Source: Papio anubis (lineage: Eukaryota; Chordata; Mammalia; Primates; Cercopithecidae). From it: 64,000 nt of DNA. Of this stretch, positions 23,801 to 30,353 are shown in pieces; the first letter of the stretch is position 1; each line of letters opens with the position of its first letter. The translations under genes were made by a program, and so were the position numbers. The notes under the pieces are model-generated. The model saw only the letters and a list, made by a program, of their open reading frames with translations, was not told where the DNA came from and searched no databases. Location: NCBI RefSeq assembly GCF_008728515.1, contig NC_044979.1, positions 168,872,037 through 168,936,036 on the forward strand. Reading direction: 5' to 3'.

Positions 23801-26800
23801 AAAGGATGTTTATAAGGTTTAAAAGGAAGTAACAGATAGCAAATACCTAGCACATGGCTGGACAAGTAGTAGAGATTCAATAGATTGTAGTTGCCATCTT
23901 ATCCTATACTGGATCATATATCAGTAATTATTATTATAGAAACTCTTATTGAATACTTATATGTAAGGTACTATGCTAAGTATTGCACATGAATTGTCTG
24001 AATCATTCTTCAAAACAACGCTGCCAAATGATGTGATTGGTTAAATTGCTGTTTGGCAAATACTTGGGATGGTGCCTTCATCCCGGCATCACCAGACTGT
24101 AGATGCTGGAGCCCGAGTAGATGTGCTGAGAGCAGAGGCCTTAAGTGTGCTTGCAGGGTTTGGCTTGGCTCTTGCGCTGCTCCTGTTTGCCAGGGAGAAA
24201 GCGTATTCCACATAGTCTCTGGTCCAAGGAGGATTAAAGGCTGTTGGAGCTGACCTAAACCCGATGTGATGCACAGCCTCCATGGGAGCTCCCCAGCCAG
24301 TCTGTAGACTTGCGAGTGAGAAACTACATAATCATGTTGTGAGCCACTGAATGTTAAGGCAGTTTTGTTATATCTTTTTTTTTTTTTTGAGACAGGGTCT
24401 CATTCTGTCACCCAGGCTGGAGTGCACTCATGTGATGTCAGCTCACTGCAGCCTCGACTTCCTGGGCTTAAGCGATTCTCCCACCTCAGCTTCCCAAGTA
24501 GCTGGGACTACAGGCACATGCCACCATGCCCAGCTAATTTTTTTGTATTTTTGCTGGAGATGGGGTTTTACCATGTTGCCCAGGCTTTGTTTGTTTGTTT
24601 GTTTGTTTGTTTTGGAAATAGGGATTTCCTCAACCTCCCAAGTAACAGAGACTACAGGCTCACACCACCATGCCTGGCTAATTTTTTTGAAATTTCTTGT
24701 AGAGACAGAGTCTTGCTATGTTGTCCAGGCTAGTCTTGAACTCCTGGGCTTCAATGATCCTCCTGCTTGGCCTCCCAGAGTGCTGGGATTACAGGTGTGA
24801 GCCACAGGCTTGTTAGACATTATTCTGGCAATAGCTGACTAATACAGATAGGAGCAATAACTGTCCCAATTTTACAGGTCAGGGAATCAGGCAGAGAGAA
24901 ATTAAATAACGATTGCAAGACCACACAGCTGTAAGTGATACCTCTTCATAAGGCAGTTTGAGGCCCAAACCCGTACTCTTAACCATTCTGTCACTAATCA
25001 GAGGTAATACAATGGCAATTACCCCAGACTTGGCATGTACTTATAAATCAATTAGAATTCTCTTAGGAATAGATCATATGCTTTTTGGCAGCAGCATTTT
25101 TAACTTTCTGATTTGGATATAGTGGTTTGTCTAAAACAAATTTATATTTCTTACACATATACCCTGTAATCCCAGTGCTTTGAGAGGCTGAGGTGGGTGG
25201 ATCACTTGAGGCCAGGAGTTCAAGACCAGCCTGAACAACATGGTGAAACCCCATCTCTACCAAAAAAAAAAAAAAAAAAAATAGGCGTGGTGGCATCTTT
25301 ACCTGTAATCCCAACTACTCAGGAGGGTGAGGCAGGAGAATCACTTGAACCCAGGAGGCGGAGGTTGCAGTGAGCCCAGATTGCACCACTGCACTCTAGC
25401 CTGGGTGACAGAGCGAGACTGTCTAGAAAAAAAAACAAACACGTACCAACTACGTGGGAGAGGCCAATATTAGACTGAACATAAAAGAATTGAGAAAGTA
25501 CATATTCTCTGATTTCATGAGGTGACTAAATTTTATCAATGATTTAATTATATTTTCTAGAGAAAAATTATCAAGAAAAAAACTGATGTTACTATTCCTA
25601 ATTTGAAACCACTGACTGTATATTGTGTGAAAGCCAGAGCACACAGCGTGGATGAAAAGCTGAATAAAAGCAGTGTTTTTAGTGGTGTTGTGTGTGAGGA
25701 AACAAAATCAGGTCAGAATCTTTTATTATCTCTCTTAAAAATGTGACTAGACAGAATAAAAGTAATTCTATACTGAACACTGAAAATTGTAAAACATTTT
25801 CTCTTTACTGCAAAAAATATATAGAATGTTTTCTTCTTGAACTACATAAATCAAAAGTAGACTTTCTAGAAAATATTTGTAAATGCATAACTCTCAAGTT
25901 GGTGGTGTTGGATGCTTTATATTTCATCCAGTAGCCCTATAATTAATTTCCTTAATTTATTGCTCTTTAACATTTAATAAGACTATTAGTTTAAAATTTT
26001 AATAATATCCTTAACATAATTATCATGTAGAAATCACTTAGTTCCATTTTGAATTTTTTTAATGTGGGAACTGGTTTAGTCTCATTTTCTATTTTACAGT
26101 TTCTAGTGTTGACTGGTAGAGGCTTAGTCACAGAATATCTATTAAATTTTGCTAGTTGTGTGACATACGTGTAAGTGCTGAAGGATACTTGCATGTTTGG
26201 CCTGTATGTCAATATTGTATTTCTCCCTGAGGATCTCTTCAGTTCCCACGCCAATCTTTAAATGTAAATGTCATTGTCTATGGTTGGTGTGGACTCAGTG
26301 CTACCAGAAATATTTTTAAGAGTATTATTTAATAGATTTTATATTTCCTTTCATATGGCTTGTCTTTCACACAGCTGTCAGCACTGTTAGGGCATTTGTA
26401 TGTCAAAACATATAAATATCATGTATATCTTTTTAGGAAATACATCTAAAATGTGGCTTATAATTGGAATTTTTACTGTATTACTTGCTCTCCCGTTTGT
26501 CATTTATGCTGTGAAAGTCCTCTTGAGATGCATCAATTATGTCTTCTTTCCATCACTTAAACCTTCTTCCAATATAGATGAGGTATGTTACTTTCTTTAT
26601 ATCTTTTTTTGTCAACAGCTAGGAAATGAACAGGAAATGTGTTTGATTTCAACAGGATATATATAGGTTTTCTTGATATCCAGAAAATAATAGAGACTGA
26701 TTTGGGTATTTTCTTCAAAGTTTTAGCCAATTAACTTTAAAAACAGTAATTTAATATAAATAATAACATAGCATGGGATAGTAATGATTGTCCTTAATTT

Positions 26801-28350
26801 CATATTTTTCTGGCAATTCCTAGATTCACTGTGGCATTTGTTTTACCATTTAAAGCCTATGATTCTTGGCCAGGCGTGGTGGCTCATGCCTGTAATCCGA
26901 GCACTTTGGGAAGTTGAGGCGGGTGGGTCACTTGAGGTCAGGAGTTTGAGACCAGCCGGCCAACATGGAGAAACCTTGTCTCTACTAAAAATATAAAATT
27001 AGCTGGGCGTGTTGGCATACACTTGTAATCCCAGCTAGTCGGGAGGCTGAGGCAGGAGGATCGCTTGAACCCAGGAGGTGGAGGTTGCAGTGAGCCGAGG
27101 TCGTGCCACTGCACTCCAGCCTGGGCGACAGAGCAAGACTCTGTCTCTAAATAAGTAAATAAATAAAGTCTGTGATGTAATTCTTTTCAGTGCAGACAGT
27201 CCCCAACTTACGCCGTTGGAATTATGTCCCGCATTTGTCAGAACATAATTCCATTGTAAGTTGGGAGCATCTGTATATATCCAGAAGACTGAAATATTCT
27301 ATCAGTGTAGAAAGCATATTATATAGGTGAAATCACACAAAATGAAATAAAACATGAGACTTTTTTTTTATGACACATCACAGTTTTTTGTTTGGCACTT
27401 CTATGAAGTTAGCATATTAAATGAAAGCACTAAATGGTGAAGGCCTAAGCATAGAATCTGTTCCTGGGAAATGATGCACTCATCTAGGGTGGCTTTTATG
27501 AATTTGAGCGAGTCACTAAGGGCAGGTAAGCAAGTACCCTTGGCTGTAAACTACCCCGTAGAGGTGTGAGGAACAAAGGAGATAAACCTTAAGAGCCTTA
27601 CCACTCTAAAAATGCTCAGTAAATATTAACAATTTTACTGTTACACCCCTGAGCACAAGAATGTCATTCTGTGTACTCTAATATTCATAGCTATTATTCA
27701 AAATAGACTTAAAACTAGTTACAATAGCTAATAATTTCTCACTTGTGCTTCTTTTGGATATCTATGGGTTAGATACAAACATTTTTATTATTTCAAAAAA
27801 AAAATGTCATGATCCCAGAACCCTCCCACTCCTGTCCTTTCCCATGTTCTTCCCCGCCTACCCCTGATGGCACAGTGTACCTTTCTTAGGTACTTTTCAA
27901 AGACTCCCACAAAAGGTACTAAGATAAGAGTGACCTCACTAATGATTTTAAACATTATAAGGCAATTAGTATGTTCTTAGGTGACTTTTTAATATGCAGA
28001 CCAGAAGATAGGTTTTCTCAGTAATGGACATAAGAAACTAAAGCTATTATAACTAGAAAAGGAATTTTTATTATTTTAAATAATTGATTTCTACTCTTTC
28101 CCTTTTTTTTAATTAGTATTTCTCTGAACAGTCATTGAAGAATCTTCTGCTTTCAACTTCTGAGGAACAAATCGAAAAATGTCTTATAATTGAAAATATA
28201 AGCACAATTGCTACAGTAGAAGAAACTAATCAGACTGATGAAGATCATAAAAAATACAGTTCCCAAACTAGCCAAGATTCAGGAAATTATTCTAATGAAG
28301 ATGAAAGTGAAAATAAAACAAGTGAAGAACTACAGCAGGACTTTATATGA
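229..28350 (+). CDS. IFNAR1: Interferon alpha/beta receptor 1, complete, 11 coding exons
   Basis: Type I interferon receptor chain 1. It sits in the plasma membrane, joins IFNAR2 around IFN-alpha/beta, and signals through TYK2 to STATs. Joining 229-304, 10827-10950, 13433-13608, 15723-15880, 16061-16202, 17749-17863, 21669-21868, 21971-22125, 25561-25711, 26437-26582 and 28117-28350 gives 1677 nt, 558 residues and TGA. Signal peptide is about residues 1-27. Four FNIII-like subdomains span about 28-436, with cysteine pairs 79/87, 200/221, 284/292 and 404/427. The membrane helix is about 438-458. C464 matches the palmitoylated cysteine and Y467 the endocytic tyrosine of human (463 and 466). The DSG degron has S536 and S540. 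Recognition is by close identity to human IFNAR1 as I recall it. The extra residue is a second proline at 148-149. No frameshift or internal stop is seen. All introns are GT-AG. The species-specific changes C65 and N286-V-T are covered in the findings. Confidence 0.98.
305..1080. other. Start of intron 1: CpG-rich, then unassigned sequence
   Basis: The first 250 bases stay CpG-rich and belong to the promoter CpG island. The rest shows no gene or repeat that I recognise. Confidence 0.5.
1085..1190 (-). repeat. Fragment of an ERV LTR (same family as 2822-3690)
   Basis: Closely matches 3588-3690, including a shared TTATTTTTGGTTTACA end. It is part of the duplicated block 1085-1374 / 3588-3910. 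I cannot name the LTR family with certainty. Confidence 0.55.
1378..1668 (-). repeat. Alu, antisense
   Basis: Poly-T start, CCCAGGCTGG, left- and right-arm motifs and an ACCCGGTC end. Confidence 0.95.
1669..2495. other. Intron 1, unassigned
   Basis: No gene or recognisable repeat. Two short reading frames here have no family resemblance. Confidence 0.4.
2500..2735 (+). repeat. MIR
   Basis: Degenerate match to the MIR core: TGTGCCAGACACTAATCTAAG, then ACAAGGAAACTGAG and a GGTCTGGCC-like end. Confidence 0.8.
2822..3690 (-). repeat. Solo ERV LTR, antisense, interrupted by a hAT element
   Basis: Runs from TGTGAGCCCAGAAATATCTG to TTTTGGTTTACA. Read on the minus strand it has an AATAAA-type signal near each end (AAAATAAATTTTC, AAAATAAAATTC). 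The 42700-43138 repeat is the same family in the opposite direction. Bases 3183-3424 are a later insertion. Family name not assigned. Confidence 0.6.
3183..3424. mobile_element. Non-autonomous hAT-like DNA transposon with 8-bp target duplication
   Basis: Flanked by ATGCAGAT at 3175-3182 and 3425-3432. The ends CAAGCTTGTCCA and (reverse complement of the right end) CAAGGGTGTTCA form imperfect terminal inverted repeats. A 242-bp body with no coding capacity and an 8-bp duplication fit the hAT superfamily. It interrupts the LTR at 2822-3690 and is therefore younger. Confidence 0.75.
3691..5117. other. Intron 1, AT-rich, includes second copy of a local duplication
   Basis: 3588-3910 is homologous to 1085-1374. 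The remainder is AT-rich and shows no gene or repeat family that I recognise. Confidence 0.45.
5118..5770 (+). repeat. Probable LINE-1 5'-region fragment
   Basis: Starts GGATTCTGGAAAGATGGC, an opening like that of older primate LINE-1 5' UTRs, and has no long reading frame. Confidence 0.5.
5779..5817. repeat. (CA)n microsatellite
   Basis: About 18 CA units after an A-rich stretch. Confidence 0.95.
5830..9715 (+). repeat. Old LINE-1, broken
   Basis: Starts with a LINE-1 5'-UTR-like stretch (GCAAGATGGCCAACTAGAAG). About 7640-8960 matches degenerate ORF1: coiled-coil-like lysine/glutamine-rich text, then AAAACTATCCTTCAGAAATG. About 9110-9600 matches the ORF2 endonuclease region, where a VVGDLNTPLSALD stretch is recognisable. 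Both frames are broken by many stops. It is interrupted by an AluY at 7870-8173 and truncated before the reverse transcriptase. Confidence 0.8.
7870..8173 (+). mobile_element. AluY, cercopithecid (AluYRa-type), with 12-bp target duplication
   Basis: Full length, inserted in LINE-1. Flanked by AAGAAAATACAG at 7858-7869 and 8174-8185. Carries GGCGAGGTGG and GATCCGGCCACTGC, variants found in Old World monkey AluY copies. Confidence 0.92.
9720..9912 (+). repeat. Second LINE-1 ORF1-end fragment
   Basis: TCCTAGATAGACAAAAGCTG through GGCACTAGACAG resembles 8810-8960, the ORF1/inter-ORF region. LINE-1 order is therefore not preserved: ORF2 sequence lies upstream of this ORF1-end fragment. It runs directly into the USF1 fragment. 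Confidence 0.7.
9913..10415 (+). pseudogene. USF1: Processed USF1 fragment, disabled
   Basis: Translated pieces match the N-terminal half of the transcription factor USF1: TVQIQ, DPASGAIASIQSAA, RVIQVCEGQLDVQTEGTG, ISGYPATQSMTQVVIQG, GDGAGGTTSGSTAAV and LIAPRTHPY. The pieces fall in different frames. About 31 nt are missing at 10025-10026 relative to USF1 mRNA as I recall it, and further indels occur near 10200. It lacks introns, start codon, bHLH-zipper region and poly-A, so it is an internal mRNA fragment. It is bounded on the left by LINE-1. It lies in intron 1 in the same direction as IFNAR1. The functional gene is elsewhere in the genome. Confidence 0.85.
10416..10826. other. End of intron 1, unassigned
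   Basis: Nothing recognised apart from the exon 2 acceptor. Confidence 0.4.
10827..10950 (+). CDS. IFNAR1: IFNAR1 exon 2: first half of subdomain 1
   Basis: Acceptor TTTATAG ends at 10826 and the donor GTATGT starts at 10951. Encodes G26-K67, starting GGKNLKSPQ. Sequons are at N50 and N58. Codon 65 is TGT (Cys), where human has Tyr. Confidence 0.97.
10951..11349. other. Start of intron 2, unassigned
   Basis: No gene or repeat recognised. Confidence 0.4.
11350..11474 (-). repeat. Alu left-arm fragment, antisense
   Basis: TTTAGTAGAGATGAGG to CACTGCACCCAGCC. Only one arm is present. Confidence 0.88.
11475..12073. other. Intron 2, unassigned
   Basis: AT-rich, with no gene or repeat recognised. 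Confidence 0.4.
12074..12395 (+). repeat. Alu
   Basis: Both arms with a long A tail. The middle A-rich linker is expanded. Confidence 0.95.
12790..13008 (-). repeat. Old Alu (AluJ-like), antisense, truncated
   Basis: Diverged GAGACAGGGTCTTACTC through TTGACCAGGCTCCGA. The left-arm end is missing. Confidence 0.8.
13009..13110 (+). repeat. MIR fragment
   Basis: TTTACCAGAAGTCACACAGCTG resembles the 3' half of MIR. Confidence 0.5.
13308..13353. repeat. Two adjacent 9-bp perfect hairpins upstream of exon 3
   Basis: Arms 13308-13316/13323-13331 (AATAACTCT) and 13331-13339/13345-13353 (TAAGAGTTA) pair perfectly. A 15-mer, AGAAATAACTCTTAA, occurs three times in 13280-13354. Confidence 0.85.
13433..13608 (+). 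CDS. IFNAR1: IFNAR1 exon 3: second half of subdomain 1
   Basis: Acceptor TTTAAAG ends at 13432 and donor GTAAGA starts at 13609. Encodes residues 68-125 and the first base of A126. It contains the C79/C87 loop and sequons at N81, N88 and N110. Two 9-bp perfect hairpins lie 80-125 bp upstream in the intron. Confidence 0.97.
14118..14426 (-). repeat. Alu, antisense
   Basis: Full length with a poly-T start. It lies inside the Charlie-type element. Confidence 0.95.
14571..14862 (+). repeat. Old Alu (AluJ-like)
   Basis: Both arms diverged. It lies inside the Charlie-type element. Confidence 0.9.
14902..15665 (+). repeat. LINE-2 fragment split by an AluY
   Basis: TTCTCAAGGTCACAGCAG and the following text resemble the L2 ORF2 end. 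The TAGTAAGTGCTCAGAATTATTTG end resembles the L2/MIR tail. The AluY at 15013-15329 interrupts it. Confidence 0.65.
15013..15329 (+). mobile_element. AluY
   Basis: Starts GGCCGGGCGCGGTGGCTCAC, has low divergence and a long A tail. The flanks (AAACCACTCTTTTC and AAACACTGTTCTC) are consistent with a partly decayed target duplication. Confidence 0.92.
15723..15880 (+). CDS. IFNAR1: IFNAR1 exon 4: first half of subdomain 2
   Basis: A T-rich tract and GCAG acceptor end at 15722. The donor is GTAAGC at 15881. Encodes residues 126-178 and ends on a codon boundary. It contains the SPPG segment (147-150) that makes this protein one residue longer than human, and a sequon at N173. Confidence 0.97.
15921..16056. 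repeat. 68-bp tandem duplication abutting the exon 5 acceptor
   Basis: 15921-15988 and 15989-16056 differ at one base (AAGAAGCAACTT versus AAGAAGTAACTT). Only the second copy is followed by TATAG. The first is followed by AAAATTAGG. Confidence 0.97.
16061..16202 (+). CDS. IFNAR1: IFNAR1 exon 5: second half of subdomain 2
   Basis: The acceptor TTATTATAG ends at 16060 and lies directly after a 68-bp tandem duplication. The donor is GTAAGG at 16203. Encodes residues 179-225 and the first base of V226, with the cysteine pair C200/C221. Confidence 0.97.
16400..16690 (+). repeat. Alu
   Basis: Flanked by AAAAGTTCA at 16391-16399 and near 16697-16705. Both arms present. Confidence 0.93.
16706..17290. 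other. Intron 5, unassigned
   Basis: No gene. ACAGATCTGTTACATTCTTC and nearby text may be an old LINE-1 or related remnant, but I cannot assign it. Confidence 0.35.
17291..17589 (-). repeat. Alu, antisense
   Basis: Full length, poly-T start, ends GCGCCTGGC. Confidence 0.95.
17749..17863 (+). CDS. IFNAR1: IFNAR1 exon 6: first half of subdomain 3
   Basis: Acceptor CTTCTAG ends at 17748 and donor GTAAGT starts at 17864. Encodes residues 226-263 and two bases of H264. Contains ENELPPPENIEV-type linker sequence and a sequon at N255. Confidence 0.97.
17985..18135 (-). repeat. MIR, antisense
   Basis: AACTGGATGACACTGAGC, CTTAACCTCCATGGGCCTCA and TTGTAAAATAGATGG match reverse-complement MIR. Confidence 0.75.
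18444..18604 (+). repeat. Internally deleted Alu
   Basis: GGCCTGGTGCAGTGG is followed directly by right-arm sequence. About half of the element is missing. Confidence 0.88.
18605..19404. other. Intron 6, unassigned purine-rich stretch
   Basis: 18660-18870 is strongly purine-rich (long AGAGAAAA/GGAAAGAAAG runs). No gene recognised. Confidence 0.5.
19651..19954 (-). repeat. Alu, antisense
   Basis: Full length with a poly-T start. Confidence 0.94.
19955..20139 (-). repeat. Partial Alu, antisense, with 49-bp internal duplication
   Basis: Left arm only. 20033-20081 is repeated at 20082-20130 (CGCCCACCTCAGCCTCCCAA...), with GTGCCGGG versus GTGCTGGG as the visible difference. Confidence 0.92.
20396..21108. 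other. Intron 6, mostly unassigned, one MIR
   Basis: 20636-20760 (TTCCTGGGCAAGTTACTGAACCTC type) is an antisense MIR. The remainder shows nothing recognised. Confidence 0.5.
21121..21387 (+). repeat. 5'-truncated Alu with target duplication
   Basis: Starts at CACTTTGGGAGGCC. Flanked by AAAACCAGTTTG (left) and AAAACCAGCTTG (right), one mismatch. Confidence 0.92.
21510..21640 (+). repeat. LINE-2 3' end
   Basis: TTCCTGAGGGTGGCTACT, CAACACAGTGTCTGGCATAT and TTAATAAATATCTATTGAAT match the L2 tail. It ends about 30 bp before exon 7. Confidence 0.75.
21669..21868 (+). CDS. IFNAR1: IFNAR1 exon 7: second half of subdomain 3
   Basis: Acceptor TTAAAAG ends at 21668, a weak pyrimidine tract. The donor is GTAAGG at 21869. 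Encodes residues 264-330 and the first base of A331. Has the C284/C292 loop, an N286-V-T sequon that human lacks (human has Lys at the third position), and overlapping sequons N314/N315. Confidence 0.96.
21971..22125 (+). CDS. IFNAR1: IFNAR1 exon 8: first half of subdomain 4
   Basis: Acceptor TTTTCTAG ends at 21970. Donor GTAAAA starts at 22126. Only 102 bp separate it from exon 7. Encodes residues 331-382 with a sequon at N377. Confidence 0.97.
22230..22524 (+). repeat. Old Alu (AluJ-like)
   Basis: Diverged, followed by a second Alu that starts inside its A tail. Confidence 0.9.
22525..22789 (+). repeat. AluY-like, internally shortened
   Basis: Starts GGCCAGGCGCGGTAGCTCATG directly at the tail of the previous Alu. 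About 30 bp of the right arm (the GCAGGAGAATGG segment) are missing. Confidence 0.92.
22866..23215 (+). repeat. MER5A-like and MER20-like fragments, adjacent
   Basis: 22866-22990 has AATACAGATTCCTGAGCC and ATGAATTTGCATTTTT (MER5A-like). 22997-23215 has GCACTACTGACGTTTGGG, CTAGATGCCAGTAGTG and GTTGTGACAACCAAAAATAT (MER20-like). Both are hAT-Charlie non-autonomous families as I recall them. Confidence 0.65.
23216..23660. other. Intron 8, unassigned
   Basis: No gene or repeat recognised. Confidence 0.4.
23661..23885 (-). repeat. MIR, antisense
   Basis: TTACTCAAGGTGCTTTATCTC, GTGGTGGTAATCATAACA and CCTAGCACATGGCTGGAC match reverse-complement MIR. Confidence 0.75.
24045..24829 (+). repeat. MaLR/MLT1-type LTR split by Alus
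   Basis: Ends GTGAGCCACTGAATGTTAAGG then, after the Alus, GCAATAGCTGACTAATACAG, the typical end of MLT1-like LTRs. Confidence 0.68.
24373..24806 (-). repeat. Two antisense Alu pieces joined by a (GTTT)n run
   Basis: 24373-24586 is an Alu lacking its left arm end. 24587-24610 is (TTTG)n. 24611-24806 is a second, diverged Alu. Confidence 0.9.
25164..25435 (+). repeat. 5'-truncated Alu
   Basis: Starts at CCTGTAATCCCAG. Both arms and an A tail follow. Confidence 0.92.
25561..25711 (+). CDS. IFNAR1: IFNAR1 exon 9: second half of subdomain 4
   Basis: Acceptor TTTTCTAG ends at 25560. The donor is GTCAGA at 25712, with C at +3, weaker than the other donors in this gene. Encodes residues 383-432 and the first base of G433, with C404/C427 and a sequon at N417. 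Confidence 0.96.
25712..26436. other. Intron 9, unassigned
   Basis: AT-rich, with no gene or repeat recognised. Confidence 0.4.
26437..26582 (+). CDS. IFNAR1: IFNAR1 exon 10: membrane helix and juxtamembrane region
   Basis: Acceptor TCTTTTTAG ends at 26436 and donor GTATGT starts at 26583. Encodes residues 433-481: a last extracellular sequon (N434), a hydrophobic helix of about 21 residues (438-458), then a basic/aromatic segment with C464 and Y467 in the Y-V-F-F endocytic motif. In human this region binds TYK2. Confidence 0.97.
26868..27168 (+). repeat. Alu with AAAT-rich tail
   Basis: Full length, tail (TAAA)n. Confidence 0.95.
27198..27274. repeat. Palindromic MITE-like element
   Basis: CCCCAACTTACGCCGTTGGAATTATGT pairs with ACATAATTCCATTGTAAGTTGGG, two arms of about 23 bp around a 20-bp centre. 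It resembles the ends of Tigger/mariner-type MITEs. The family is an inference. Confidence 0.7.
27275..28116. other. End of intron 10, unassigned
   Basis: No gene or repeat recognised, apart from the exon 11 acceptor. Confidence 0.4.
28117..28350 (+). CDS. IFNAR1: IFNAR1 exon 11: cytoplasmic tail and stop
   Basis: A T-rich tract and AATTAG acceptor end at 28116. The stop is TGA at 28348-28350. Encodes residues 482-558. Tyrosines 482, 528 and 539 match human 481, 527 and 538. The DSGNYS degron (535-540) is intact, so beta-TrCP-driven turnover is expected to be kept. The tail ends QQDFI, where human ends in V. Confidence 0.98.
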   Translation, partial: YFSEQSLKNLLLSTSEEQIEKCLIIENISTIATVEETNQTDEDHKKYSSQTSQDSGNYSNEDESENKTSEELQQDFI

Positions 28351-28535
28351 CCAGAAATGAACTCTGTCAAGTATAAGGTTTTTCTGCAGGAGTTACACTG
28401 GGATCCTGAGCTCCTTGCCTTCCTCTCAGTAACTACAAAGAGAACATTTCCCTGTTTCGGGGAAGAAAAAACATCTTCAGATCATAGGCCCTAAAAATAC
28501 AGGCAAGCACTTTACTATTTAAAAATGAAATTACA

Positions 28536-28825
28536 GGCCCAGGCGCGGTGGCTCATGCCTGTATCCCAGCACTTTGGGAGGCCAAGGCAGGCAGATCATG
28601 AGGTCAAAAGATTGAGACCATCCTGGCCAACATGGTGAAACCCCATCTCTACTAAAAGTATAAAAATTAGCTGGGCATGGTGGCATGTGCCTGTAGTCTC
28701 AGCTACTCAGGAGACTGAGGCAGGAGAATCACTTGAACCCGGGAGGTGGAGGTTGCAGTGAGCCGAGATAGCGCCACTGCACTCCAGCCTGGCAACAAAG
28801 TGAGACTCTCTTTAAAAAAAAAAAA
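28536..28825 (+). repeat. Alu in the IFNAR1 3' UTR
   Basis: Full-length sense Alu beginning 186 nt after the stop codon. Its A-rich tail supplies AATAAA at 28833. Confidence 0.94.
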
Positions 28826-29342
28826 GAAAGGAAATAAAGAAAGTAATTATAAGAGTTGAGACAAACGTTTCCTACATTATTTTCCACGTGTAAAATCTTG
28901 AAAAAGCCTGTCATTGGACCTGCATTGGATGAGATGAGTCAGATCAAAACGATGGCCACCTGTCTCCCTCTTGCGAGCCTAAGTGCAACTGTGCTCGCTG
29001 TGCACTGTGGCTAAGGATGATGTGTGTGTTCCTGTCCGTCACTGATGCTGCTGGTTACTGCATGTGCCACACCTGTCTGTTCGCCATTCCTAACATTCTA
29101 TTTCATTCTTCCTCTGGAGATATTTCAAACATTTGGTCTTTTAACACTGAGGTTAGGCCCTCAGGAAATTTATTTAGGAAAGTCTGAACACGTTATCACC
29201 TGGTTTTCTGGAAAGTAGCTTAGCCTAGAAAATAGCTGCAGATGCCAGAAAGATGATCCCTAAAAATGTTCAGGGACTTCTGTTCATTTATCCCAAGAAC
29301 ATTGGCTTCTACATCACAGTATCTACCCTTACGTGGTTTAGG

Positions 29343-29348
29343 ATTAAA
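29343..29348 (+). terminator. IFNAR1: Candidate IFNAR1 poly(A) signal ATTAAA
   Basis: ATTAAA followed by CAATTTTTTACTG. The resulting mRNA of about 2.9 kb is near the size I recall for the classical transcript. Use of this site is an inference. Confidence 0.35.
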
Positions 29349-29370
29349 GCCAGGCAATTTTTTACTGCAC

Positions 29371-30353
29371 AGTAAGACTTCTGATTCAAAACTTACTAGA
29401 ACAATAGCTTCTGGCTGGAATTTGCAATCCCTGAAGTCATAGAAAATAAGTAACTATCTAATTAGAGAAATAATTGTTGTATTTTAAGATCTGAGAGTGC
29501 GTACAAGTTTTAATACACATGCCATGCCAGAAGATAGTGTATGCAAGAACTCTTGGGACCAGAAAATGGCCATGATGGGAGACTGACACAGAAGAAGAAT
29601 GCTTCCATAGGAAAGAGGTCGCTGGCCTTGGTGCAAGAGGAAGAAGAATGTTCCACTGGGAGCCTGAGCGCCTCATCAGCTCTCAGTGATGAACCCACTC
29701 TGTTATGGGTGGTCTCTGTCACTTTGAGTACCAGGCTGGCTTCTCTGCACTGTCTAGCAGTATTCAGATACCCCTTCTGCTCAGCCTGCTTGGCCTTAAA
29801 ATACAAATCATTGAACTGAGGGGGAAAAAATGTAACTAGGACGAAAAACCTAATTTAAGAAATCACATGATGCTTTCCAAAGGCATCTACAACTTATTTT
29901 TAAATTACTTGCTACTGGGGATTACCCATGGATATTCTTAATAGGCCGGAAGTCTGGGAATTCTGGTGGCCTCTAGGGCAGAGTTCTCAGAGCACCGTTC
30001 CGGCAAGGACCAGTGAAAGAGAAAAGAGACAAAGTTAGAGCGTGCTGGGAAGCGGCCATTGCTAAGGCCAGTCTGATTTAAGTAGTCATTTCTGCTGAAA
30101 AAACAGATCATCCTGTTGGAAGAAGAGGTTGAAGGCAGCTGCCCTCGGGAGGGCTGTGGTGCTCAGCACATCCTGGGCACGTAACGTGTCTGCAGACCAC
30201 ACCATGCGTGTCCCCGGGCCTGCCACCTGGCTTCTGGAGTGGTTCAAGCAGAGCATAGTGAGCCATTGAGGAGACCCAGGAATCTCCTCTGAGACCCAGC
30301 TCTCTGCCGGAGAACCCCACACTGACACATTTTCATCTTTCAGACCATAGGCT
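29371..30353. other. Downstream or long 3' UTR, unassigned
   Basis: No gene. Several short frames on both strands lack any family signal. Confidence 0.4.

Larger units (their letters stand above)
23935..24995 (+). repeat. MIR split by a MaLR-type LTR
   Basis: 23935-24035 (TACTATGCTAAGTATTGCAC) is the first half. 24830-24995 (CCCAATTTTACAGGTCAGGG, GACCACACAGCTG) is the second. The insertion between them contains an Alu pair. Confidence 0.72.
28351..29370 (+). other. IFNAR1: IFNAR1 3' UTR, minimal extent, with an embedded Alu
   Basis: Non-coding sequence after the TGA. AATAAA at 28833-28838 lies in the tail of an embedded Alu. ATTAAA at 29343-29348 would end a 3' UTR of about 1 kb. Longer forms ending further downstream (ATTAAA at 31018, 33373 and 33378) cannot be excluded. 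The end point here is an inference. Confidence 0.5.

Noticed and set aside
24351..24800. 149-codon open frame on +
   Set aside because: It translates antisense Alu sequence. Alu consensus carries long open frames with no protein product.
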